From: Quillaja saponaria
Lineage: Eukaryota; Streptophyta; Magnoliopsida; Fabales; Quillajaceae
Assembly: GCA_029379385.1 (NCBI GenBank)
Contig: CM055618.1
Coordinates: forward strand, 13,216,134-13,280,133
DNA: 64,000 bases
Reading direction: 5' to 3'
The position numbers were made by a program, and so were the translations under genes. Shown here in pieces: positions 22,303-34,413 of this stretch. The number at the start of each line of letters is the position of its first letter. Position 1 is the stretch's first letter. The notes beneath the pieces were generated by a model. It was not told the origin of the DNA. It saw only the letters and a list, made by a program, of their open reading frames with translations, and searched no databases.

Positions 22303-22410
22303 TCAACTGTCCCCTAGAGTTCCTCTGATCACTTCATTGGACATCTCTTTCAGAGGCCTCAACTAAGTACAAAGGACCACTGAAGTGTTTGGGGGAACTC
22401 TGGTTGTCTT
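22303..22410 (+). ncRNA. MIR395: MIR395 precursor 6 (plus strand)
   Basis: The 5' arm is 'gagttcctctgatcacttcattgg' and the loop is about 45 nt. The 3' arm mature at 22380-22400 is CTGAAGTGTTTGGGGGAACTC, exactly canonical miR395. This is the only plus-strand copy with the canonical sequence. Lower stem 'aactgtcccctaga' pairs with 'tctggttgtc'. With copy 1 it is the most likely main source of functional miR395 in the cluster. Confidence 0.94.
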
Positions 22411-22712
22411 CAAATTTCTTTTCTATTTTGTGCATTGGTATTTGGTAATTTGATATTGGGGTTGGGACTTGTGTTGCATGCACCAGTTGGTGCATACAGT
22501 CACCTTACAAAAGCCATTTCTATCTATTAAAACGGCTATGAACTAGCAATGAGGCATCTCACCCACTTCTTAAAACCCAAAAATCCAAATTTCAATTTAA
22601 ACTTCGACGAGGCCAATGTGTGTCAATCCCATCACTTGTGAATGGTTTTAATCTTAATGGATCAGACACCCATTGTGAATCCAGGAAGAACTGCCATTTC
22701 CTGTGTTACTTG

Positions 22713-23211
22713 TAGGGGTATGCAACAACAAAAAAAAAAACATTCAACCCTCAAATCCAAACCTCAACAACCCATCAAAAATTGATTTTATAATTGGGTG
22801 ATTTTTTGTTTTTTATTCCAAGTTGAGTTGAATGATGGGTTAAAATTTTTTTTTGTAACCAGGGTAAACCTAACTCACCCAATATTATATTTTAATATTT
22901 ATTAAATTACTTTTATATGCAAATATTAAATCTAAATATAAACTTTTACTATATACATCCTTATTTTATATTTTAATTGTATTTTGTAATATTAAACATA
23001 TTTGATTTATATTAATGTAGTTAAAAAAATAGAACTTAATAATTATTTATTTATTTTTAACATAAATTTCAACCTACTTAATTTTATACCGAGTAAAAAT
23101 TTTGATCATTCGGCCACCTGACTTTCAAAGTTAGGTGAAATTTTTAGTCTCGAGTTAGTTAAGTGTCATTTTACCTCTACCTAACCCAACCCACCCAGTT
23201 CCACACCCCTA
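22713..23211. mobile_element. Non-autonomous hAT-type MITE with 8-bp target duplication
   Basis: The element begins taggggtatg and ends cacacccct+a, so the ends are inverted (TAGGGGTRTG). It is flanked by perfect 8-bp direct repeats GTTACTTG (22705-22712 and 23212-23219). Sub-terminal 'gggtgattttt' and 'ctaacccaacccaccca' are typical of this hAT MITE type. At 499 bp with no coding capacity it was mobilised in trans. The intact target duplication suggests a fairly recent insertion. Confidence 0.85.
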
Positions 23212-23219
23212 GTTACTTG

Positions 23220-24358
23220 CCTTATTAATTGCATTGGGCATGAATGAGCAATGCAAGGTCACTCTAACGGTAATGCTTTTAAATGAACTAGGCTGGAATG
23301 TAGTCACAGACTTCTAAATGTTCAATCAAGAGTCCCATATAATAAAGCTGAAACAATTAGCTATTCGTATCATGTGGTTTGAGTTTGAACTCAAAAAGCT
23401 CTCTCCCACCAACATAAGATATTATCATTGTTTTGGAAGTATAAAATTATGCAGCACAAGTATGAAAGAAACCATTTCCATACTTGAGATTCATCGATAT
23501 ATACCTACTGAAAGTCTGAAACCGTCTTAAGTGGAAAGATAACCAAAGAATTTGATAGGCCAAACTACTTTACAAATTCTTCATATGGATCTACCACACA
23601 ACTGACAGCAATAAAGAACAAAAGATCGTAAAGAAGTCAGCATAACCTTGCATTTTATACCTCCTTAAAAGTAATTTTCCTCTGGATCGTTGCTTTATGC
23701 AAAATCACCTTCTCCACTCAGGTTGGACTACCTTATCTAAAATTGGTATAACCACAAATAGAGTAAAATTCAGTAGAGTTTAAAATTATATTAGTGTACT
23801 GATGGTGCATGAAAATTTTTACACTTTCATACTCCTAAACTATATTTAAGTACTTTCACACTCCAGGGCACAAGACAATTTCCATATTTATCAATTGCAG
23901 TAGTATGAACAAGTCATTGAATGATGAATGAAGATACGGCACATGACTTAGGGATAAATCATACAGAATACATCATTGTACATTTTAGTCAAAATTTAAA
24001 AAGTAGGCAAGAACATATTTTGAGAAGGAAGAAAAGGAAATTCCCCCAACAATGAATTCATGATTATATCCAAAAAAAATTACTTAAAATTTCAGCCGCT
24101 TGATACTTATAGATGTAGATAACTAAAGTCAAGCTGACCAACACAAACATGCACATACATACTTTTGAGTATGAAATTTTGGGTCTTCCTGTTTGTGCAT
24201 CATTTTATAGAATATGTTTATTCTCTTCTACCAAAAACATGTCTCTCATGCTATGTCAAAAATTAACAGTATTAATCACAATTGACAACCAACCAGAAAA
24301 GAATACTAAAACTTAAGCCAGATATGTAATCAATCCATAAATGAGAAGGTATAAGGGA
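23220..24358. other. Non-coding DNA downstream of the IQD gene
   Basis: No gene recognised; the right part should contain the IQD 3' UTR. Confidence 0.45.
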
Positions 24359-27300
24359 CTAATCCCAGTAGTTCTTACCACTACCATCTCTTGAAGAGGA
24401 CAAAGGTTTGTCAACTCTAATAGCTCCTCTGCCGTTCACAGGTGCCAGTCTTAGCACTCGTGGTGATGGTGAACTTAAATTGCCATTGGCAGAAGAAGAC
24501 AGTGAATGTCGCCTGGTTGTAACATTCTTCTCCACTACATCTTGAGCAAACCTTGAGGAGCCTGGTCCTCTCAGCTTAGCGTTTGCAGATTTTGTAGGGG
24601 CCATATAGCTAGGCAGCCTTGGTGTGTTATGAACCCCATTATCTTGGCCATCAAACTTTGCAGGCAATGAAGCTCTTCTCTGGCAAGTTTTTGTTTTCTC
24701 ATTGCTAATACAAGTGTCACTATAATTTAAGTCTATCCCTTGAATACCTTCACCTCTACTGTTGTTCACCCTAGTCTGTAAGTCAATAACAGGATGATTA
24801 TGTAACCCATTGATCTCATTATCTGCAGAGTGAAAATTCATACTTATGTTAAGATCAGACTTCTCTGATGCTGAAACTGGACAATCTCTCATTTTATCTG
24901 AAGAATCACTTGCCTTCTGTGAAACATTAGGGGCAGTAGAACCTGATACTTTTCTAATGATGTGCTTTTGCTTATCAGTACCAGCCTCAGATTTATCAGA
25001 AACACCATTCATGGAACTGGGAATTTTTCTTGAGTTTAATTTACCCTTACTCAATTGCAACTTGTGGATGTCCCTGAACTGGATAACTTGAAATCTTTCT
25101 TGGACGACGTTTAGATCTGTCAGAATCTGATGAGTCAATTGAGCCATTGTCCATACTGGTACCAGACATTTTCCAGGTCCCTCGTTTTGGTTGCCCCTTA
25201 TCAGTTGCAACTGTTTGACAACTTTTGTTTTCCTTGTAGGAGATTGAGTCACGATTCTGGTTGGGCTCTGGAAGGGGTTCCCAAAAGCGTGACCGTGTCC
25301 ACCTGTCAAACCACTCCCAGGCTGTGTTAGGTTCTCCAGGACCATAGCTGAGACGTAGGGGAATTGCAGTAGGCAATGAAGCCACCAGCTGAAAGTGTCA
25401 AGGTTTTATAATCATAAAGTTAGCAGTGAAAGAAGAAAAGGGATAAGAAAGGACCATACATCATACATTCCTTTTCTATATATTGACAGGGCCACTTTCC
25501 TTTAATTAATGAAGCTCATATGACACCAATGTTGCACAGGTCCACAAGTTTTCGCACAAGTTTAAGAACTCCCATCCTTAAACTTGGTTATAATTGCAAG
25601 ATTTTCTTAAATAAGTTACCACAAGATAGAAAGTTTTGATTTAGTTATGCAGCACAAGATTTTACAGAGCTCCAGCATCTGTTGATCTTACCACATTAGT
25701 AACAACAAGCTGCATTATAGCATGTGAATTTATATACCATATCACTACAAATATGTTGAGTTGGTAATTACTTATGTAAAACATAAATTAAACAACTCAA
25801 AAACTATTCAATGTACAGAATACGAATTATGTTCACAGCACCAAAAGTAAAGTACATATATTTCAACATTACCAGGCTACTGCCAGAATGTTAGTTTCCC
25901 TTCAGAATGTTTTTAAAATATATACACCACAAGGGATATTATAGATCCTATGAAAAAAAGTTGAATTGAAGCATACAGAATATTTAACAAATGATGTAAT
26001 AGATGACCAGCAAGCTGGCAATTATTCCATGACATTCAATTAAATATGACAAAGATAATGAATATCTTACCTTTACCTTACATAAGCTGAATTCATTTAC
26101 ATCTACATCTGATATATTTAAAACCCCAAAAGTAGAATTATATATCATCCATATGTGAGGCAACACAAACACATGAAAAACTAAAAAATGTTTTCCATCA
26201 ATTGGTGAGAAAAAAAGAATGACATGCTGGGAATCAATCTAATGAAAAAACGCCATATAAAGTTCAAATCAAACAAGGAAATGATAAATGAGCTAAAATC
26301 AGTGATATTCATGTCTTTACAGTCCTTAATTTTAACCCAATAAGCAGATCTTACCTTGTGAACAACAACACTTTTGGATAGCTTCTCTGCCTTTACACCA
26401 TTAGAATCTGACCATTTAGCACCCTGACAAGGAGTAGGTTAGGGGACAGTGAGGGGAGAAAAGAAGGGAGGGAGAAATCTAAGTGAAAGGGATAACAAGT
26501 GAGATTTAGCTCTACCAAAATTCTACAGCATATGTACTATAATGTTAGGGGGAGAATATCATTTCACTACTTGCACAAGAGTACTGATTTTTACCTTACA
26601 TATTTTACACACTGCTAGCCCAATATCCGAACACCTAACCTTGTGACCACGAACCAGTGCTTGAAACTTAACTATTCCCTTCACACAGTACAATGTAGAA
26701 ACGGCTTGTCTTCTAACCAAGTGGCCCCGAGTAAGAGCTTGCAGTCGTATGATTCCCTTGAGAGTCCAAAATGCTCTACGAGCCTTCAGAGACATTATAC
26801 AGGCATTCTATTAACAAGTCTATTGGAAAGTTTAAAATATATATCAAATTCCAAGACGGGAAAGGGGCAGAAGGGAAGACAGGTCAGAGGAAACTGGTAT
26901 ACCACAGAGATAGCAAATGCAGGTGCAAAATTCGGTTTCTGGAAAACTTCTATGCAGCGATCACTGGATAAATAAGCGATTATATTATTAAAGTAAGTGC
27001 ACAACAGAGTTTTTTTCTGGAAATCCATTATTGATATGCTTCAACTGGTATTATGTTGTTAGATAATTAGGATAGATAGCCTATATTTGTGTTTGTTCTA
27101 TATTTGAATGAGAAAAAGACCCTCACAAACAAAACCAAAAGTCTCATGCACTAACCACTACCACGAATGGGGTTGCCAAAAGAAAAAATCAACCAGGTTT
27201 CTATTCTCAACTTTTTCTTTGAGAGGTTGCATGCTAATGACATGCACAAGCAGCAAATTTTCCTGTGAGCAACATGCTTGAGGATGTGTAACTGTAAGAT

Positions 27301-29187
27301 TTTTTTTCATAACTTCCTCGACTCACAATGAGATGCAAAATGTAACACACAGAAAATGTTATGATATACATTGCACGTATTACATATCATGCACCAATCA
27401 AAGTTTGCGAACTAGTTTTGGTATAACAATTTCTGTGTGTTTGTTTCCACATTTTGTAGAATATGTGTGTTGTTTGTGATATACATTGGTAAGTAGGGTT
27501 CCTTCAAATATGGGGATCCTGTGAACCCCATATTTGAAGGAGCCCATATTTGATGGAACCCTACTTACCAATGTATATCACAAACAACACACATTCTACA
27601 AAATGTGGAAACAAACACACAGAATTGTTATACCAAAACTAGTTCACAAACTTTGATTGGCAGCAATCACCAACATCAACTCATGTGAGTCAGTTTGCAA
27701 TCTACCTCTACAACTAAAGGAACAAAATAGACCATGAAGAGTGGAGGGGGAGGGGCAGGAACCCCATATTTGAAGGAACCCTACTTACCAATGTATATCA
27801 CAAACAACACACATGTTCTACAAAATGTGGAAACAAACACACAGAAATTGTTATACCAAAACTAGTTCACAAACTTTGATTGGCAGCAATCACCAACAAC
27901 AACTCATGTGAGTCAGTTTGCAATCTACCTCTACAACTAAAGGAACAAATAGACCATGAAGAGTGGAGGGGGAGGGGGAGACCAATTTAGGATGTCTTAT
28001 GATACTTATTAGGTATAAATAATAAATTTATTAACTAGACAACCATTTAGAACATGGTCAAAATAACGCATAGAAGGAACAAAGACCATTTAATGACAAG
28101 TTCAAACATTAAGCACCCACGCGATGAAGGAAGTAGTTGCAAACTCAACAGTAGGTTTTACCTGCAATTAAATTTTAAAGAATCGCGAGTGATTTTAACT
28201 TCAGTATTCAAGAAAAACCGTAATAAGTAGAAGAGGTCATTACCAGATAGCCTCTGAAAGCAGCCTGAACTTTTGTGGCAGCTTTCTCCTGATTGACTCT
28301 ACCAAGATTTTCTTGTGAATCCAAATTAACATGATCTTGCACGTTCCCATCTTCATGCATAACGGAAAGAATCACCCCATCATTTAATGACCAGCAACCT
28401 ACTCGCTTTTCTGAATCCACACCTTTTACAGTACTAGTTCCAGAAGTGGGTGAAGAAATCAATGAAGACTCCTCGATTGAATTAGGCGCAAGAAATTCAG
28501 GGGACACCAGAGCCTCCCCTTTACTTACATATTTCTTTACATGAGATAAAATAACAATTAGGAGTTGCAGAACAGTTTAGGTACCCAGAAACGGCAGAGT
28601 AGTAAATCCACATATTTTAAATGAAGCATTTATTCAAATGAGAAAATCCAAAGAAGAACAACCGTGTATGGTAGTAACATTATAAATAGGGCAGGATCCA
28701 AAAACTAAAAAAATGCAATTCATCCACTACACAAGTTTCTAAATAATGCATTATGCTATTTTTGTAAAGCATGGTAATCACAATGAAAGCCAGGAAGCCA
28801 GGTGAAATTACAAAACATAAATTTTGTGGGTTATTCTTCATTTGAAAAACAAAGTATGATGCTATATCCAAGTTTTTTTATGTGTTGCTATATTCACAAA
28901 ATAATAAGACTGAAACTTCAAACTACAATTTGAATATTACTAATGAAGTATCAGGCTCCAGGAATTGAACTTGTGGTACCCTGTCCAGCTGCATGCATGC
29001 ATACACATGTTGAACACGCATTATTTATGACTCAAACAATTTACTACGACAAATGAAAGACTGTATCAATCACTGATAAAAATCTTACTGAAACGTCTGA
29101 AATGTCTCTTTTTTTGGATAGATTAGGCTTGGATGATTTCTTCCCAAGAAGTAGATTCTTGATCCATTTTCCAGGAGTTTTTCCCAT
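24359..29187 (-). CDS. IQ67-domain (IQD) calmodulin-binding protein, frameshifted last exon
   Basis: Five coding exons on the minus strand: 29187-29089, 28534-28244, 26783-26595, 26423-26355 and 25388-24359. The start MGKTPGKWIKNLLLGKKSS is the hallmark of the IQD28/29-like group. The IQ67 region spans exons 2-3 ('AATKVQAAFRGYL | ARRAFWTLKGIIRLQALTRGHLVRRQ'), with its conserved phase-0 intron inside the first IQ motif. IQDs are basic calmodulin-binding scaffolds on microtubules and the cell periphery. Exon 5 encodes 'YGPGEPNTAWEWFDRWTRSRFWEP' and later 'RRASLPAKF...PRLPSYMAPT', both family motifs, but in different frames. Its 1030 nt are one base too long, and the shift falls near 25047-25050 ('ATTGAG TAA'). 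Without that base the product would be about 558 residues; as read it stops about 230 residues early. The first exon of a non-coding leader may lie near 29731. Confidence 0.85.
27394..27660. repeat. Long inverted repeat (about 120-bp arms) in an IQD intron
   Basis: The left arm 27394-27514 ('ccaatcaaagtttgcgaac...caaatatggg') is nearly perfectly complementary to the right arm 27543-27660 ('cccatatttgatgg...caaactttgattgg'), with a spacer of about 28 nt. It lies in IQD intron 2 (26784-28243). As RNA it would fold into a near-perfect hairpin of about 120 bp. Confidence 0.88.
27524..27980. repeat. Direct tandem duplication overlapping the inverted repeat
   Basis: Copies 27524-27759 and 27760-27980 both start 'aaccccatatttgaagg', pass through 'ccctacttaccaatgtatat' and 'agttcacaaactttgattgg', and end 'gagtggagggggagggg'. 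Copy 1 has an extra 17 bp near 27541. With the inverted arm at 27394 this gives three copies of the same sequence, one flipped. Confidence 0.88.
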
Positions 29188-31499
29188 ATCAGAAACCACT
29201 GAACTCAAATATAAAAATCTGTAATTACATGAAGAAGCAACCTTAATAACATGTCATATTCCAAATTGCACTCTAATGCAACAATATATATTCGTTTTTT
29301 TTCTTCTATATAATATTTCCAAATTCATTTATATCTTCAACTTTAAGAATACTAATGGAAAATAGGACTTATAAGAGCTTAAACGCAAAGCCCGGTAGCA
29401 GTTCTGTACTAACAGTTACAGAAAGAGGGCATTAGAAGAAAATGGGGAGGAGGGAGATGGGGAGAATCTAATATCAAAATCTATTTTTTATTTCCTAAAA
29501 GAGAGAATAAAAATTTATATAGGCCAAATGAGCTGAAATGGAAACCCTAGACTTGCAAGAAATAAACTAGGTAACAAGCTCACAGTCAAAGTCATACTTA
29601 CCTTACATGGTTTAACGAAAAAAACAAAAACCCTCAATATCAATATCAATATCAAATCCCATGTTAATGAAGCTAATCTGGAGGCGACTCAGATAGTAGA
29701 CAGCAAGAATTAACTTAAAGGAAGGGTTACCTGATATCTAGGTCTCTGAAATCCTAAACCTCCATTGCTGAAAGACAATGCAATCCAAGAAACAAAATAA
29801 ATAAGCTTGGAAGGAAAACTAATACAATAAACGGTCAAAGATCTGAGGTTTGAATGTGGGTGCTAAAACATTACGAGAAAAAAACATTAGGAGAAGAAAT
29901 GAAAGAGAAAATATAACATGTACAAGGAAGCAACGGACTTATGAATTGAGCTCTGCACCAATTTCTTCTCCTTCCACCGGCGGCGCCACTTTGCTACTGC
30001 TGGACTGCTACAATGCCACTCTACTACCAAGGTTAAGGTGACCACCAGTGAAATGGGTGGAAAACAAGTAAACCTTGCAGGGGTAGGCGAAATTAGAATT
30101 TTGGAATTTGTTAAAAGATACAATTTCTTTTATTTTCTTTTTGGTTTAAGATTTGAGTATTTTTTTTTAATTCAGTGACCATGTGTGTTTTGACTATTTA
30201 TGATAACACTAAAAAATTTATAAAATTTTACTTCGATAACTTTTGCCTCGAATTCAACAAACAACAAATAATTAAGAATACAAATCTAAAATCTCATAAT
30301 TTTAATTTTTTTAATTTTTTTGATTCTTTACGGTTAAAATTTGTCACAGTCTATAACCACACAAGTCTCATTTACAATTTACGATATTTTATTCTACCTA
30401 GTATTTTTCTATAAACTCTAATTCACATTATAGAGAGTCTTCAATTATTAAATCTAAATGTATTTTATTACTTACATCATATCTTGGAAATCATATCTTG
30501 TAAGTTGATATATTTATTTTAAATAATTAAATTAAAATCTCATCAACAAATTAATTCTTAAATTTTATCCGAGTCGATTAACCAAATTGACATAATTTCC
30601 TACTTTGCATCATTTGTACCTAAAAGAAAATGCAGTTTTAGTAATATTTACTTAGGATTACATTTACTTAAATTGGGTAAAAATTTGAGAATGAAATTTA
30701 AAAACTAATAATGGCTAGAATAAAAATAACATAATTATATAATATTATTTAAATTAATTCTTATTACGAGTTTGATAACAACAAGGTTATATATGTCATT
30801 TCAGCCTCCCAATCAATATGAATGGACCTTGGACTGTAACGTAAATATCTGAGAACTCCCCGTGATTGTTTTTGTTTTTTTTGGGTAAAACCCGTGATGA
30901 CATTTGCCACAACAATCTTCACAAAGGTCACGTGCAATTGGCGCGTGGTTTGTAATACTCGCAGGTCTACCATAAGACGCGTGGTCAATCCCGTTGTTCT
31001 CGCACATTGCAGCTCCCATTGAAATTATGAACTTCGATTTTAGAGCCACGTAGACTCAACCATCCATGCCCGTTTTCACCCATTATTTTGTGCATAAGGG
31101 TCCTGTCCATTAGTAGCTTTAGCTCCTCTTCACTGAAATTTTCCTAGAAAATCTCAGTTTCTCAGATTTCACAAAAATGGGTCCTCCTCATTACTCTGAA
31201 TTCCTGAACTTTCCACAAAAACGGGTCCTCCTCATTCATTTTCTTGTAAGTTTTGTTAACCAAGAATGTCATGCGCAGTAGCTTTTCTGATCATTTACAA
31301 AGTTATATGATTCAGCACTGCAGATTTAAAACAAGGCCAAAGATTCCACTTTTTGAATTCTTGAAGTGAAATGGGTACTTCCTTTATGGCATAAAAACTA
31401 TTTCTTTCCTGCATATGAATAACCCACAGTTAGGCATTCTTTCTCTGTCACTAAATTTAGCTGAATTTGAGTCTCACCTTGGAGATTTCATTTTTGAAT
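29188..31499. other. Divergent intergenic region, IQD leader and LRR-kinase promoter
   Basis: Minus-strand IQD leader sequence probably includes a non-coding exon ending at a GTAACC donor near 29730. Further right is AT-rich DNA (30120-30780). Next come a G-box CACGTG (30929-30934) and two CGCG-type motifs (30941-30948 GCGCGTGG and 30977-30984 ACGCGTGG), 515-570 bp before the LRR kinase start. No protein gene was recognised. Confidence 0.5.
30929..30984. promoter_or_regulatory. G-box and two CGCG-box motifs
   Basis: CACGTG (30929-30934), GCGCGTGG (30941-30948) and ACGCGTGG (30977-30984) cluster within 56 bp in otherwise AT-rich DNA. G-boxes bind bHLH/bZIP factors and vCGCGb boxes bind calmodulin-regulated CAMTA factors. 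Function is inferred. Confidence 0.45.
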
Positions 31500-34413
31500 A
31501 TGAAGAATTTCTGGGTTTTCTTCTATTTCTTGTTTCTTGTACTCATTCTTGTTCTTCTTACTCCAATTTCCATTGGACAATTGACTCCAAGTGAAACAAG
31601 AATTCTATTCCAAGTTCAGAAACTTCTTGAATATCCCGCAGCTCTTCAAGGATGGACAAATTGGACCAATTTCTGCTATCTTCCTCCCTCACCTTCTCTC
31701 AAGATTGTCTGCTCACATCGTCATGTAACTGAGTTAACTGTAATTGGAAACAATACCTCCCCTTCTCACAGCCCAAAACCAGCTTCTTGGAATTCCATTC
31801 CTTCCCAGCAAACTCTATCAGAAGGATTCTCCATCGATGCTTTCTTTACTGTTCTAACAAAGCTTTCAAACTTGCAAGTTTTGTCATTGGTGTCCTTGGG
31901 TTTGTGGGGTCATTTACCAGCCAAGATCAATAGATTCTGGTCACTCCAAGTGCTAAATATTAGTAAAAATTTCTTTTTTGGGGAAATCCCAGCATCAATC
32001 TTTCCACTGAAAAATATCACAAGTCTGGTTTTGGCTGATAATTTGTTCAATGGAAGTGTTCCAGACCTCAAACCACTGACATTTCTTCAAGAGCTGAATT
32101 TGGGTAACAACCATTTGGGTCCTGCATTCCCCTCATTGGGCAACAATCTTGTAAGTGTTATATTGAGGAACAATTCTTTGAAATCTGAGATTCCTTCAAA
32201 ATTCATTCAATTTGATAAACTTCAGAAATTTGACATCTCTTACAATAACATTGTTGGGCCTATCACATCTTCTCTATTCTCTCTGCCTTCCATTCAGTAC
32301 CTTAACTTGGCTGAGAACCAATTGAGTGGTGCACTTACAGTGAATATGACTTGCAGTGATATGCTTCAGTTTGTAGATATTTCACACAATCTTTTGACAG
32401 GAAAATTGCCATCCTGCATAGGAACAAAAAAGTCCTCTAACCTAACGGTACTCTATACATGGAACTGTTTGTCAAGTGGACAAATAAATTATCAGAACCC
32501 TTCTTCACATTGCAAGAAAGAAGCATTGGCTGTTAAGCCTCCAATTCAAAGGCACAAGCTGTTGCCAAGTATGAAATTAGACCTGACACTTGGTATAATT
32601 GGAGGCATTGTGGGAATTACAGTGCTTCTTGCTGTGCTTGTTTTGGTCATTTGGTGGAAGTCTAAAGTAAATAGGGCAGCAGATAACAAGTTTGAGGGAT
32701 CTTTTGCTGATAAAATTTCTCTTCAAGGCTCCCTAAGACCAAATAATGGTGCAAGTAAGGCCTACTTACTACTTCTTGTTTTGATAAATCAAATCTTTAA
32801 ATTTGGTTCCTGCTCATTTGGATATGCATTAAATTGGTTTTTTCCACAGGGCATGTGTGTCGGACAGTGAGATTACCAGCACTTGGGCTCCCACCACACC
32901 AGATTTTCACATTGGAGGAAATTGAAGATGCAACAAACAACTTTGACCCATCAAATTTTAAAGGAGAAGGATCTCAGGGACAGGTAATAAATTTTTATAT
33001 AAACTGTTTCTCAGCTCATAACTGAAATTCTATATTGAAATGAAACCTACACGAACTGTAGGTTGTTATAACGTTTACGTTTTTTTTATCAGCAGCTATA
33101 TAATGGTTGTCTAAGAGATGGTTCAGTGGTCCTTGTGAATTGTGTAAAACTAAAGCAAAAGAACATGCTACCAAGCTTTATGCAGCAGATGGCAGTATTA
33201 CCCAAGTTGAGGCATCGCCATTTGGTTAGCGTTCTTGGACACTGTATTGTTACTTATCAGGACCATCCCAATACAGCTGCTTCAGTTTTCATTGTCCTTG
33301 AAAAAATCTCCAGTGGATCATTGAGGGATCATCTTACTGGTAAAGAAGACACCAAAAAATTCATTGTAGAGATAATGCTTGAATTGCCAAAAAGAAAGTT
33401 GTAATTTTTTGTTTTTCATTCAGCAGATTGGAGAAAGAAGGAGATTCTGAAATGGCCAGAGAGATTGGCAATTACTATTGGGGTTGCAAGAGGAGTCCAG
33501 TTCTTACACAGAGAAGTAGCTCCCGGCATATTTGGCAATAGTTTTAAGATTGAGAACATTTTGTTGGATGAGAGTCTCAATGCGAAAATTGGTGGATATA
33601 ACATTCTCAATGCCTCTGAGAATCTTGGCAGGTATTTCTCTGCTTATGTCTCTATTATGCTCTTCTATTCCACTGCAGTATTCAATTAACTGATATGGTT
33701 GTACCGCTTTTTGCAGTATTGAAAATGCAGAGAAGGAAGACATCTATCTGCTGGGTGTTATTCTACTTGAAATTTTTACTGGTAGACATATTACATCTGC
33801 TAGTGAATTGGAGAACCTAAAGCTTGAGGTATTTATCCATGCTCTAGTATTGTTTCTTTGTGAAGTAGCACTGGACCACATGTGCTGCTATGCAGAATGG
33901 TGGGAGTTTATTCATACTTTGTTCTGTTTTTTTTTTTTTTTTTTTCCCAAGTTCCAAGTTCTTTAATCCCCAGTAAATGGGGGGTGGTTGGAGCAACTCT
34001 TCCTTTCAATAAATAGGAATTATATGTACCAAAACAAATATGATTTTTATTATGTTTGCCTCTATATTCTTATGCATTCAATCATTTCATACTGAATTTA
34101 AACAACGACTTTCCCGTACAACTGCTGGCTTTCCATATTCTTTCCTTTTTAATCTTTCTTTTGCTAAATTCTTTTTCAGCTGGAAAGGGGTTTATCGGAA
34201 TCGGTATCAGTACTAAGGAGTGCAGCAGATCCCTCTCTCCAAGGAACTTACACATACGAATCGATAAGGACAACGGCTCAAATCACCATCGACTGTCTCT
34301 GCAGAGAATCAAGTAAGCGTCCTTCTATAGAAGATGTTCTCTGGAATTTGCAGTATTCAATTCAAGTCCAAGAAGGACGGGCAAGCACAGGAAATCTTGG
34401 TACAAAAATGTAG
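31500..34413 (+). CDS. LRR receptor-like protein kinase, probably inactive
   Basis: Six exons: 31500-32754, 32850-32983, 33096-33339, 33427-33631, 33717-33828 and 34180-34413 (2184 nt, 727 residues). The order is signal peptide (MKNFWVFFYFLFLVLILVLL), Cys-containing cap, about 8 leucine-rich repeats, one transmembrane helix (LGIIGGIVGITVLLAVLVLVIWW) and a cytoplasmic kinase-like domain. Key catalytic residues are missing: the VAIK region reads VVLVNCVKL, HRD is replaced by 'HREVAPGIFGNSF', and DFG by GGY ('AKIGGYNIL'). It therefore looks like a pseudokinase, as in the 'probable inactive LRR receptor-like kinase At3g03770' group. 'LPALGLPPHQIFTLEEIEDATNNFD' is typical of that group. It would act as a membrane scaffold or co-receptor. 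The ATG at 31500 was chosen because it opens directly into the signal peptide. Confidence 0.9.

Noticed and set aside
29850..30123. Short frames around the GC-rich patch near 29980
   Set aside because: They sit in the leader/promoter region of the IQD gene and differ on the two strands without family motifs.
30813..31049. Minus-strand frame of 78 residues with a Cys-rich patch (CEDCCGKCHHGF)
   Set aside because: No signal peptide at the start, no recognisable family and no supporting splice signals; it overlaps the putative promoter of the LRR kinase.
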